DNA of 23,636 nt from Gracilibacteraceae bacterium. Its GTDB lineage: Bacteria > Bacillota > Desulfitobacteriia > Desulfitobacteriales > Syntrophobotulaceae. This document shows, piece by piece, positions 7,555 to 14,837 of the stretch. A program made the translations under genes and the position numbers. The notes beneath the pieces were generated by a model that had not been told where the DNA came from, searched no databases, and saw only the letters and a list, made by a program, of their open reading frames with translations. Numbering within the stretch: the first letter of the stretch is position 1; every line of letters starts with the position of its first letter. Location: contig JAIRRL010000165.1 in NCBI GenBank assembly GCA_031255985.1, forward strand, positions 1 to 23,636, written 5' to 3'.

Positions 7555-7561
7555 CTATCTA

Positions 7562-7590
7562 AGTATAGCACCGGCGCCGGATGCAGTCAA
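7562..7590 (-). promoter_or_regulatory. recA promoter
   Basis: On the minus strand TTGACT (7590-7585), 17 bases, then TATACT (7567-7562). The TGA stop codon of the upstream cinA/pncC gene (7589-7587) is embedded in the -35 box, so recA-recX can be induced separately while still receiving read-through from upstream. Confidence 0.85.
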
Positions 7591-8081
7591 GCGTTTTTTC
7601 CTTCCGGCGAAAATTTTTCCGCCAAAAGGCGAATCGCCTTTTCCGCCGCCTGCCGGCGCACTTCCGCCCGGCCGCCCTCGAAGCGGAACTCGCCGGCCCA
7701 GATCAGTTGCGGCCCGGCGAGTCCGATCCACACGAGGCCGGCCGGTTTAAACTCCGTCGCCGCCGGCCCGGCCACTCCCGTCACCGACAGACTCCAGTCG
7801 CTGCCCGTCAGACGGCGGACGCCCGCCGCCATTTCCCGCGCTACCTCCCCGCTGACGGCGCCGCGGCGGCGGATAATTTCCGCCTGCACTCCGAGCAGGT
7901 TTTGTTTGAGTTCATTCGCGTAAGTGACGACGCCGCCCAGGTAATAGGCGCTGCTGCCGGGGGCTTCGGTCAGCAGCGCGCCCAAGAGCCCGCCCGTGCA
8001 GGATTCGGCGGTGCTCAGCGTTTGGCGGCGCCGGGTCAGTCCCGCCGCCAGCGCTTCAGTATATAAGATGATATTCGCCAT
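7587..8081 (-). CDS. pncC: Nicotinamide-nucleotide amidase, CinA C-terminal type
   Basis: 164 residues, a stand-alone CinA C-terminal (PncC) domain without the N-terminal MoaB-like domain found in longer CinA proteins. It deamidates nicotinamide mononucleotide to nicotinate mononucleotide, recycling the pyridine nucleotide released for instance by NAD-dependent DNA ligase. Diagnostic segments are TLSTAESCTGGLLGALLT (the serine and SCTGG motif near residues 21-33), GGVVTYANELK, and LSVTGVAGP. The ATG at 8081 has only a weak purine-rich stretch (GGAAAAGAG) upstream. The pncC/cinA-recA-recX order is typical of Bacillota. Its stop codon lies in the recA -35 box. Confidence 0.92.
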   Translation of the reverse strand: MANIILYTEALAAGLTRRRQTLSTAESCTGGLLGALLTEAPGSSAYYLGGVVTYANELKQNLLGVQAEIIRRRGAVSGEVAREMAAGVRRLTGSDWSLSVTGVAGPAATEFKPAGLVWIGLAGPQLIWAGEFRFEGGRAEVRRQAAEKAIRLLAEKFSPEGKNA

Positions 8082-8125
8082 ACAAAAATTACACTCTTTT
8101 CCAGTTGCGGTTTATTCCCGCTGTA

Positions 8126-8154
8126 ATTATATTACCGCCGGCCGCGTCTGTAAA
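8126..8154 (-). promoter_or_regulatory. Promoter of pncC/cinA
   Basis: On the minus strand TTTACA (8154-8149), 17 bases, then TATAAT (8131-8126). It fits divergent transcription from the opp promoter at 8241-8269. The -35 box coincides with the first copy of a direct repeat described separately. Confidence 0.75.
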
Positions 8155-8218
8155 GTCCGGCCGCGCATGTGAAGTCCGGAGACGTGAACAGTAACGTCAA
8201 TCGGTCACGCGGTCACGC
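8149..8218. repeat. Small direct repeats between divergent pncC and oppD promoters
   Basis: TGTAAAGTCCGG (8149-8160) and TGTGAAGTCCGG (8168-8179) differ at one base and lie 19 bases apart start to start. GGTCACGC is then repeated in tandem (8203-8218), and GACGT/ACGTC forms an inverted pair (8181-8198). All lie between the two promoters and may be regulator half-sites; no known regulator is recognised. Confidence 0.5.
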
Positions 8219-8240
8219 CGGGGCCGCCGTGTTTGCAACC

Positions 8241-8269
8241 TTGACAGAAACGGCTCTTTCGGCTAAAAT
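8241..8269 (+). promoter_or_regulatory. Promoter of the oppDFA operon
   Basis: TTGACA (8241-8246), a 17-base spacer and TAAAAT (8264-8269). The predicted transcription start is near 8276. This rules out translation from the ATG at 8270 on this transcript and bears on the choice of oppD start. Confidence 0.8.
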
Positions 8270-8305
8270 ATGTATATGACGGCGCGAGAAAAACGGGAGC
8301 AGCCA

Positions 8306-9304
8306 GTGGAACAACCATCAGCCCCCTTGCTTGATATAGACGGCTTGGATTTGCAGTTCCGCACCGCCGCCGGAACCCATATGGCGACGCGCGGGGTTTC
8401 GTTTACCTTGCGCTCCGGCGAAACTTTGGGCCTGGTGGGCGAGAGTGGCAGCGGCAAAAGCGTGACGGCGCTGGCGCTCATGCGCCTGATCCCCGATCCG
8501 CCCGGCCGGGTTACCGCCGGCCGCGCTCTTTTCGCCGGGCGCGACCTTCTGACCTTGCCGCCGGACGAGATCCGCCGGCTGCGCGGCAATGAAATCTCCA
8601 TGGTTTTTCAGGAACCGATGACTTCGCTCAATCCGCTCCACACCTGCGGCCGCCAAGTCATGGAACCTCTATTGCTGCACCGGGGGATGCGCAAAAACGA
8701 GGCGAAAGCCCATGCGCTCGAACTGCTATATAAGGTGGGTATTCCGGCGCCGGAGCAGCGCTTCGGCGAATTTCCCCATCAACTGTCCGGCGGTATGCGC
8801 CAGCGCGTCATGATCGCCATGGCTCTGGCCTGCGGCCCGCGGCTGCTCATCGCCGACGAGCCGACGACGGCCCTGGATGTGACCATTCAGGCCCAAATTT
8901 TGGAATTAATGAAGGATTTGCGCCGGGAAATCGGCGCCGCTATCATCCTCATCACGCATGACCTGGGCGTCGTGGCCGAGATGTGTTCTCATGTGGTCGT
9001 CATGTACGCCGGCCAGATCGTCGAGGACGCGCCGGCCGCCGCTCTGTTTGCCAGGCCGCTGCATCCCTACGCCGAAGGGCTTTTGCGCTCCATCCCCGTG
9101 ATCGCCGCCGCCGAGCGGGAACGGCTGTTTTCGATTGACGGAACGGTGCCGGATCCGTTCGATCTGCCGCCCGGCTGCGCCTTTGCTCCGCGCTGCCGCT
9201 ATGCCAGCCCGCTTTGCCGCCGGGAGGAACCCGGCCTGACGGAGACGGGGGAGGAAGAAAGGCGGCGCGTGCGCTGTCATCACTGGCGGGAGAACGCGCT
9301 GTGA
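8306..9304 (+). CDS. oppD: Peptide ABC transporter ATPase, OppD/DppD type
   Basis: 332 residues from the GTG at 8306. It powers import of oligopeptides (or nickel or other substrates of this family) as one of two ATPase subunits at the inner face of the membrane. It shows Walker A GESGSGKS (45-52), the Q-loop in MVFQEPMTSLNPL, ABC signature LSGGMRQRV, Walker B LLIADEPTTALDV, and the switch histidine in ITHDLGVV. The C-terminal oligopeptide-type extension has the cysteine cluster CAFAPRCRYASPLC. GGGAG at 8295-8299 supports GTG 8306. In-frame ATGs at 8270 and 8276 lie before or at the predicted transcription start, so they would require another promoter or a leaderless message. oppF overlaps its stop by 4 bases. 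No permease gene follows. Confidence 0.9.
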   Translation: MEQPSAPLLDIDGLDLQFRTAAGTHMATRGVSFTLRSGETLGLVGESGSGKSVTALALMRLIPDPPGRVTAGRALFAGRDLLTLPPDEIRRLRGNEISMVFQEPMTSLNPLHTCGRQVMEPLLLHRGMRKNEAKAHALELLYKVGIPAPEQRFGEFPHQLSGGMRQRVMIAMALACGPRLLIADEPTTALDVTIQAQILELMKDLRREIGAAIILITHDLGVVAEMCSHVVVMYAGQIVEDAPAAALFARPLHPYAEGLLRSIPVIAAAERERLFSIDGTVPDPFDLPPGCAFAPRCRYASPLCRREEPGLTETGEEERRRVRCHHWRENAL

Positions 9305-10308
9305 CCGCGCCGGCCGGAAACGACGGCGTCCTGCTCAGCGCGGAGAACATCGTAAAATATTTTCCGGTGCGCGGGCATCCTTTCCGCCGTCAGTACGTCA
9401 AGGCGGTGGACGGGGTCAGTTTCTCCGTCCGCAGAGGCGAGACTTTCGGTCTCGTAGGCGAGAGCGGCTGCGGCAAAAGCACGCTCGGCCGCGCCCTCGC
9501 GGCGCTGTATCCCTTAACGTCCGGCCGGGTGATCTTCGGCGGGCGGGACATCGCCGGTCTGAGCGGGCGGGAATTGAAGACTTTTCGTCAGAAAATTCAG
9601 GTTATTTTTCAGGATCCGAGCGCCTCTCTCAATCCGCGCGTGACTATCGGCCGCGCTTTGGAGGAACCGTTTCGCATTCACCGCGTGGGCGGCGCGGTAG
9701 AGCGGCGGAAGCGCATCGCTTTTTTGCTTGACAAAGTCGGGCTGTCGGATTATCATCTGTCCCGTTACCCGCACGAGCTGTCCGGCGGCCAGAAACAGCG
9801 CGTCGGCATCGCCCGCGCCCTGGCGCTTAACCCGGAACTCATCGTTTGCGATGAAGCCGTTTCCGCCCTGGACGTCTCCATTCAGGCCCAGGTGCTGAAC
9901 TTACTCGCGGATTTGCAGCGGGAATTCGGTCTTACCTATTTGTTCATTTCTCATAATTTGAGCGTAGTTCATCATGTCAGCAACCGGGTCGGCGTCATGT
10001 ACCTGGGCCGCCTGGTGGAAATCGGCTCGCACCGCGATATTTACGCCAATCCCCTGCACCCTTACACCCAGGCGCTCATATCCGCCGTCCCCCGCGTCGA
10101 GGCGAGCGGCGGCCGCGTTATCCTGAGCGGCGACGTGCCTTCCCCCATGAATCCGCCCTCCGGCTGCCGTTTTCATACCCGCTGTCCCAGGGCGGCGCCC
10201 GAATGCGCCCAGCGGGAGCCGGAACCGCGTTTTGCGGGCGAAGATCATTACGTCGCCTGCCTTTTCCGCTCTGACGGCGTTAACGGCCACCCGGCCGGCG
10301 CGATATAA
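9301..10308 (+). CDS. oppF: Peptide ABC transporter ATPase, OppF/DppF type
   Basis: 335 residues from the GTG at 9301, which overlaps the oppD stop in the sequence GTGA, indicating translational coupling; GGGAG at 9288-9292 is its ribosome binding site. The long upstream frame (to 9214) overlaps oppD and is not expected. It carries Walker A GESGCGKS (53-60), Q-loop VIFQDPSASLNPR, signature LSGGQKQRV, Walker B LIVCDEAVSALDV, switch histidine in ISHNLSVVHH, and the C-terminal cysteine-rich segment CRFHTRCPRAAPEC. It pairs with OppD as the second ATPase. The receptor gene starts 30 bases later; the usual OppB and OppC permeases are not encoded between or around them. Confidence 0.92.
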   Translation: MTAPAGNDGVLLSAENIVKYFPVRGHPFRRQYVKAVDGVSFSVRRGETFGLVGESGCGKSTLGRALAALYPLTSGRVIFGGRDIAGLSGRELKTFRQKIQVIFQDPSASLNPRVTIGRALEEPFRIHRVGGAVERRKRIAFLLDKVGLSDYHLSRYPHELSGGQKQRVGIARALALNPELIVCDEAVSALDVSIQAQVLNLLADLQREFGLTYLFISHNLSVVHHVSNRVGVMYLGRLVEIGSHRDIYANPLHPYTQALISAVPRVEASGGRVILSGDVPSPMNPPSGCRFHTRCPRAAPECAQREPEPRFAGEDHYVACLFRSDGVNGHPAGAI

Positions 10309-10338
10309 TTTTCCATGGGAAAAAAGGAGGATGAAAAG

Positions 10339-12039
10339 ATGAAAAAACGCTTACTGCTTCTGTGCCTGGTTTTGCTGCTGGTTTGGCTGCCGGCCTGCGG
10401 CGGCGCTCCCGCCGCTCCCGCCGCTCCGCCCGCTGCCGGCGGCGAACCGGCCGGCGACGAGACCCCGGCGGCGGAAGAGGACAAACATCTGATTGTCGCC
10501 GTGAACCCGGATTACGAAAGTTTCGACCCGGCCGTCACCTACGAAGCCTACGGCATGTTGATTCTGCACGCCTGCTATGATAATCTGCTGGAATTTGTCG
10601 GTTCGCTCGATAATCTGCAGGCGGCGGCGGCGGAGAGTTTTGAGACTTCCGCCGACGGCCTGACCTACACGTTCACTCTGCGGCCGGATGTTAAATTCAG
10701 CAGCGGCAATCCGCTCACCGCCGCCGACGTAAAATGGAGCGTCGAGCGCGCCATAATGATCGGCGGCAACGCCGTATTTATGGCCGAAGGCCTGGAAGCC
10801 ATTGAAGCGCCGGACGATGCGACCGTTATTTTCCGCCTGAAGGAAACCGATCCCTCCTTCCCGGTAAAACTGACCTATAATTTCTTTTCGATCCTTGACA
10901 GCAAAACCGCCCAGGAACACGGCGCGTTGAGCGAGGAAACCCTGAGCGGGTATTTCGCGGACGGCATCGCCGCCCGGATGGCGGCCGCCCCGGAGGCCTC
11001 GGTTGCGGCGGCGGTTGAGGATACGGCCAAAATCTGGCTTGACTCAAACTCCGCCGGCAGCGGCCCTTATGTCATCGAGTCCTACACGCCCAAAGTCGAG
11101 GTGGTTCTGGCCCGCAACGTCAATTATTGGGGCGAGACGCCTTACTATGACAAAATCACCGTCAGCACGATAACCGATCCTAACGCCCAGGCGATGATGC
11201 TGCAGCAGGGCGACGTGGACGTGGCCTTCAACCTCGGACCGGAACAAATCAATCCGCTTGAGGGTAAAGAAGGCGTGACGGTCATGGACCGGCAGACTTT
11301 GACCGCCAGTTTTCTGCTCATGAACCGCAGCGAGGAAATCGGCGGCCCGATCGCTGATCCGCTCGTGCAGCGGGCTATTCGTCTCGCCCTTGATTATCCG
11401 GGCATCCAGAGCATCGCCGGCGTGGATACGGAGACGCCGGTAGCGCCTTTCCCCCTCGGTCTGCTCGGCTCTCTGCCGCCGCTGGATCCGGCCGCTTATC
11501 CGCAGATCGAATCGGCGAAGGCCCTGATGGAGGAAGCCGGTTTCGCGGACGGTTTCGCGGTCGATTTCTATGTGCCGACCACCAATATCATCGGCGTTGA
11601 TTTTGTGACCTTGGCCCAAAAAATCCAAAGCGACCTCGCGGCCATCGGAATCACTACGACGATTGTGCCGGAGGACATCATGATTTCCCTGGAAACCTAC
11701 CGCAACGGCCAGCAGCCGCTCGGTCTCTGGTACTGGAATCCTGATTATCCCGACAATAACAGCCAGCTGGCCTTCATGCCCGGCAACAGCGTCGGTCTGC
11801 GCGCCAACTGGGCGGCGGATATGAGCCCGGAACTGGCGGCGCTGGCGGCGGAAGCGGCGACGACGACCGGCGACGCGGCGCGAATCGAGCTGTTCAGGCA
11901 AATTCAGGAATCCATGAGCGAGGATTCGCCCTTCGCCATGCTGATGCAGCATTCCGGCCAGTACGCTATCCGCGCCGGTCTCCAGAACGCGGAATATATC
12001 GACCGTTACTATCTTGATTTGAAACGCATCAACGGCTGA
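10339..12039 (+). CDS. oppA: Peptide-binding lipoprotein, SBP family 5 (OppA/DppA type)
   Basis: 566 residues. A lipoprotein signal peptide (MKKR then a leucine-rich core, lipobox LPAC with Cys20) is followed by an Ala/Pro/Gly/Glu linker to about residue 50. The large family 5 solute-binding domain then starts LIVAVNPDYESFDPAVTY and includes TADVKWSVERA, SGPYVIESYTP and RNVNYWGETPYYD, all characteristic. It captures peptide or a similar ligand outside the membrane and delivers it to the ABC transporter. The ATG at 10339 has AAGGAGG at 10324-10330 with good spacing; the in-frame ATG at 10315 lies before that site. It is the last gene of the oppDFA set. The ligand cannot be predicted: family 5 also includes nickel, dipeptide and sugar binders. 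Confidence 0.92.
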   Translation: MKKRLLLLCLVLLLVWLPACGGAPAAPAAPPAAGGEPAGDETPAAEEDKHLIVAVNPDYESFDPAVTYEAYGMLILHACYDNLLEFVGSLDNLQAAAAESFETSADGLTYTFTLRPDVKFSSGNPLTAADVKWSVERAIMIGGNAVFMAEGLEAIEAPDDATVIFRLKETDPSFPVKLTYNFFSILDSKTAQEHGALSEETLSGYFADGIAARMAAAPEASVAAAVEDTAKIWLDSNSAGSGPYVIESYTPKVEVVLARNVNYWGETPYYDKITVSTITDPNAQAMMLQQGDVDVAFNLGPEQINPLEGKEGVTVMDRQTLTASFLLMNRSEEIGGPIADPLVQRAIRLALDYPGIQSIAGVDTETPVAPFPLGLLGSLPPLDPAAYPQIESAKALMEEAGFADGFAVDFYVPTTNIIGVDFVTLAQKIQSDLAAIGITTTIVPEDIMISLETYRNGQQPLGLWYWNPDYPDNNSQLAFMPGNSVGLRANWAADMSPELAALAAEAATTTGDAARIELFRQIQESMSEDSPFAMLMQHSGQYAIRAGLQNAEYIDRYYLDLKRING

Positions 12040-12084
12040 TTTTACGGCCCGCACGCGAAGAATCGGTTTCGGGAAAAATTAGAA

Positions 12085-12127
12085 GGGAAAACAATCCGGC
12101 GCCCGGCGGGGACCGGATTGTTTTCCC
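12085..12127 (+). terminator. Strong hairpin / terminator between oppA and gyrB
   Basis: A perfect 15-bp stem, GGGAAAACAATCCGG (12085-12099) with CCGGATTGTTTTCCC (12113-12127), and a 13-base loop. The AAAA and TTTT tracts pair inside the stem and no T-run follows. It can work as a bidirectional terminator (8-bp GC-containing core then TTTT) or as a leader structure for gyrB, whose start is 41 bases downstream. Confidence 0.65.
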
Positions 12128-12167
12128 GCAAAAGAATGGCGGATGAGGAGATTTGGAGGATACGGTT

Positions 12168-14090
12168 TTGCAAAGAAAAGACACGGACACGCCGGTTTAC
12201 AACGCGGGACAGATCGAAGTGCTGGAAGGGCTGGAAGCCGTGCGCAAACGGCCGGGCATGTATATCGCCACGACGGGGAGCAAGGGGCTGCATCATCTGG
12301 TCAACGAAGTGGTTGACAACAGCATAGACGAGGCGATGGCCGGTTTTTGCGACGATATAAAGGTGACGGTGCGCGCGGACGGCGGCGTGGCGGTGACGGA
12401 CAACGGCCGCGGCATCCCGGTGGATATTCACCCGAAATACGGCCTTTCCGGCGTTGAGGTGGCTTTAACCATGCTGCACGCCGGCGGCAAGTTCAGCAAT
12501 AAAATGTACACTGTTTCCGGCGGTCTGCACGGCGTGGGCGTCAGCGTGGTCAACGCCCTGTCGGCGCGGCTGGAGGCGCGCGTGCGCAAAGAAGGGCGTC
12601 TCTACGCCCAGAGTTTCAGCCGCGGCAAGCCCCTGACCCCTTTGCGCGAAGAAGGCGCGGCCGAGGGAACGGGCACGACGATTATTTTTTGGCCCGACGC
12701 GGAAATTTTTACGGAAACGACGGAGTTTGATTCGGATATTCTGAAAAACCGGCTGCGGGAGCTGGCTTTTCTTACTCATAATGTGACGATCACTTATACG
12801 GATGAGCGGGAGGAGCCGCCGCTGCGGAAAACATATTCCTACTCTGACGGGTTAAAGGATTATATCGCCTTTCTCAACCGAAACAAGGGCCTGCTGCATC
12901 CGGCGCCGATTATTCACAGCGGCCGGCGCGACCAGACTTTGGTGGAGCTGGCTTTGCAATATAACGACAGTTTTGCGGAAAATTTATTCACTTATGTAAA
13001 CAATATCCATACGAGCGAGGGCGGCACCCATGAGGCCGGTTTCAAGGCGGCGCTGACGCGCAGCATCAACGATTACGCCCGCAAAGCCAAGCTGCTGAAA
13101 GACAGCGAGGCCAATCTGAGCGGCGAGGACGTGCGCGAGGGGTTGACGGCCGTTCTTTCCCTCAAGTTGCAGGATCCGCAGTTTGAAGGGCAGACCAAAC
13201 CGAAACTCGGCAACAGCGAGGTGCGCTCCGTCGTGGACAGCGTGGTCGGGGAGGCGCTCACGACTTATTTTGAGGAAAATCCCCCCGTGGCGCGCCGAAT
13301 TGTGGAAAAAGGGCTGCAAGCGGCGCGAGCCCGTATGGCCGCCAGAAAAGCCCGCGAACTGGTGCAGCGCAAGACGGCGCTGGGCAGCACTTCGCTGCCG
13401 GGAACGCTTTCCGATTGTTCCTGGAAGGATCCTGAGTTTTGCGAGATTTTTCTCGTCGAGGGCAAAAGCGCGGGCGGCAGCGCCAAACAGGGGCGGGACA
13501 GCAAGTTTCAAGCTATTCTCCCCCTCAAGGGCAAGATCCTCAACGTGGAGAAAGCCCGCCTGGATAAAATGCTGGCAAACGCGGAGATCCGCTCGATGAT
13601 CACGGTTTTTGGCACGGGGATTTCAGAAAATTTTGACATCGACAAGGCGCGTTACCATAAAATTGTCATCATGACTGACGCCGACGTGGACGGCGCTCAT
13701 ATCCGCATTTTGCTGCTGACCTTTTTTTACCGTTATATGCGTCCCTTGCTGGAAAACAATTACGTGTATATTGCCCAGCCGCCGCTGTTCAAAATATCAA
13801 AAGGGAAGATGGTGCGCTACGCCTACGAAGACGCGGAGATGGAGCGGATTCTCACCGAAATAGGCCGGGATAAGGTGACGATCCAGCGGTATAAAGGTTT
13901 GGGAGAGATGCAGGCCGAGCAACTGTGGGATACGACGATGGATCCGGCCAAACGCACTTTGCTCCAGGTGAATATTGACGACGCCATCCTGGCGGACGAA
14001 TTGTTCACTGTACTCATGGGCGACCAGGTGGAACCGCGCAAGGAATATATTTACGCTCACGCCAAAGAAGTGACCAATTTGGATATTTAA
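12168..14090 (+). CDS. gyrB: DNA gyrase subunit B
   Basis: 640 residues. It is the ATPase subunit of the type II topoisomerase that introduces negative supercoils. The GHKL ATPase domain shows EVVDNSIDE (Asn51), DNGRGIP (78-84) and the lid GGLHGVG (119-125); the transducer domain follows. The TOPRIM domain has EIFLVEGKSAGGSAKQGRD and MTDADVDGAHIR, and the C-terminus has QRYKGLGEMQ. GyrB rather than ParE is supported by the QGRDSKFQAILPLKGKILN and NAEIRSMITVFGTGI stretches. The TTG at 12168 follows GGAGG at 12155-12159 with 8 bases spacing; the upstream in-frame TTG at 12153 overlaps that site. No clear promoter was found upstream. Unusually, neither recF/dnaN nor gyrA adjoins it. Confidence 0.96.
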   Translation: MQRKDTDTPVYNAGQIEVLEGLEAVRKRPGMYIATTGSKGLHHLVNEVVDNSIDEAMAGFCDDIKVTVRADGGVAVTDNGRGIPVDIHPKYGLSGVEVALTMLHAGGKFSNKMYTVSGGLHGVGVSVVNALSARLEARVRKEGRLYAQSFSRGKPLTPLREEGAAEGTGTTIIFWPDAEIFTETTEFDSDILKNRLRELAFLTHNVTITYTDEREEPPLRKTYSYSDGLKDYIAFLNRNKGLLHPAPIIHSGRRDQTLVELALQYNDSFAENLFTYVNNIHTSEGGTHEAGFKAALTRSINDYARKAKLLKDSEANLSGEDVREGLTAVLSLKLQDPQFEGQTKPKLGNSEVRSVVDSVVGEALTTYFEENPPVARRIVEKGLQAARARMAARKARELVQRKTALGSTSLPGTLSDCSWKDPEFCEIFLVEGKSAGGSAKQGRDSKFQAILPLKGKILNVEKARLDKMLANAEIRSMITVFGTGISENFDIDKARYHKIVIMTDADVDGAHIRILLLTFFYRYMRPLLENNYVYIAQPPLFKISKGKMVRYAYEDAEMERILTEIGRDKVTIQRYKGLGEMQAEQLWDTTMDPAKRTLLQVNIDDAILADELFTVLMGDQVEPRKEYIYAHAKEVTNLDI

Positions 14091-14114
14091 ACATCGGATT
14101 CTATCGGGGACGCG

Positions 14115-14134
14115 GGACGCCGGAAGCGGCGTCC
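14115..14134 (+). terminator. First of two similar hairpins after gyrB
   Basis: GGACGCC (14115-14121) pairs with GGCGTCC (14128-14134) around a GGAAGC loop. It lies 25 bases after the gyrB stop and lacks a T-run. It almost repeats the arms of the terminator hairpin just downstream, so it may stabilise the mRNA 3' end or be a copy of it. Confidence 0.5.
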
Positions 14135-14149
14135 TCTATGGAAAGCGCG

Positions 14150-14177
14150 GGGACGCCGGCGGCGGCGTCCCGGTTTT
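14150..14177 (+). terminator. Intrinsic terminator after gyrB
   Basis: GGGACGCC (14150-14157) pairs with GGCGTCCC (14164-14171) around GGCGGC, followed by GG and TTTT. The T-run is short but the stem is all-GC except one pair. It precedes the promoter of the next operon. Confidence 0.75.
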
Positions 14178-14204
14178 AATGAAAGACTGCGCCAAAATAT
14201 GCGC

Positions 14205-14233
14205 TTGACAGGCGACGCCTGCGGTGCTATATT
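14205..14233 (+). promoter_or_regulatory. Promoter of the khtT-khtU operon
   Basis: TTGACA (14205-14210), a 17-base spacer and TATATT (14228-14233). The leader is about 60 bases, with a small CCGG-ACCG-CCGG fold, and is too short for a c-di-AMP (ydaO) riboswitch. Confidence 0.8.
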
Positions 14234-14300
14234 TTTTGATGAAAGCAGCTTTACATCCGGACCGCCGGTTCGGGACAAGCGCAAGAAAAGGGGAACTGGG

Positions 14301-14810
14301 ATGGATTTTATTAAAGAAACCGACTTGCCGGGCATAGGCCGCAAGTTTTCGATAACGCCTGCAAACGGCGGAAAAATCATCATCATCGTTCACGACGATG
14401 GGGTGAGGGAAATATATCGTTACGATGAAACCGACGCGGACAGCGAGGTTGAACACATCGTTTCCTTCGACGACCCGGAGGCGCGCAAAATAGCCGGGAT
14501 TCTCGGCGGCTTGGCCTATACGCCCAAGGCGCTGGAGAATATGCGCGTTGACCTCAAAGGGCTGGCGATTGACTGGTATAAATTATCGCCGCCGGCGCCG
14601 TTCATCGGCGCGTCGATCGGCGAACTGGGCATCCGCAAAAACATCGGCGTCAGCATTATCGGCATCATCCGCACGGACGGAGAAAGCGTCGTCAGTCCCG
14701 GCCCGGACGCCGTGCTCAAGGACGGCGACACGATTGTCATGGCGGGTACGCGGGAACAGATCAACGCTTTTCACGCCGGAGCGCGCGGAACCCGGTCGCC
14801 GGAGCCTTGA
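14301..14810 (+). CDS. khtT: K+/H+ antiporter regulatory subunit, KhtT-like
   Basis: 169 residues. The start MDFIKETDLPGIGRKF and the segment REIYRYDETDADSEVEHI match my memory of Bacillus KhtT (YhaT). An N-terminal domain (1-80) is followed by an RCK_C/TrkA-C ligand-binding domain (about 85-160: IGASIGELGIRKNIGVSIIG, then DAVLKDGDTIVMAGTREQI). In Bacillus, KhtT is a peripheral subunit that controls the antiporter KhtU and binds cyclic di-AMP through RCK_C; the same is inferred here. The ATG at 14301 has AAGGGG at 14288-14293; the open frame begins at 14199, upstream of the promoter's start point, so the shorter form is chosen. khtU follows after 27 bases. Confidence 0.88.
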   Translation: MDFIKETDLPGIGRKFSITPANGGKIIIIVHDDGVREIYRYDETDADSEVEHIVSFDDPEARKIAGILGGLAYTPKALENMRVDLKGLAIDWYKLSPPAPFIGASIGELGIRKNIGVSIIGIIRTDGESVVSPGPDAVLKDGDTIVMAGTREQINAFHAGARGTRSPEP

Positions 14811-14837
14811 GCGGCCCGGCTGACGGAGGGCAAATAC

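Noticed and set aside
11044..12054. A 336-residue open frame on the minus strand opposite oppA
   Set aside because: Long antisense frames are common in GC-rich genes; it has no ribosome binding site, no recognisable domain, and oppA itself is unambiguous.
14234..14300. A c-di-AMP (ydaO) riboswitch before the K+ antiporter genes
   Set aside because: The leader is only about 60 bases and lacks the long conserved structure; only small hairpins are possible.
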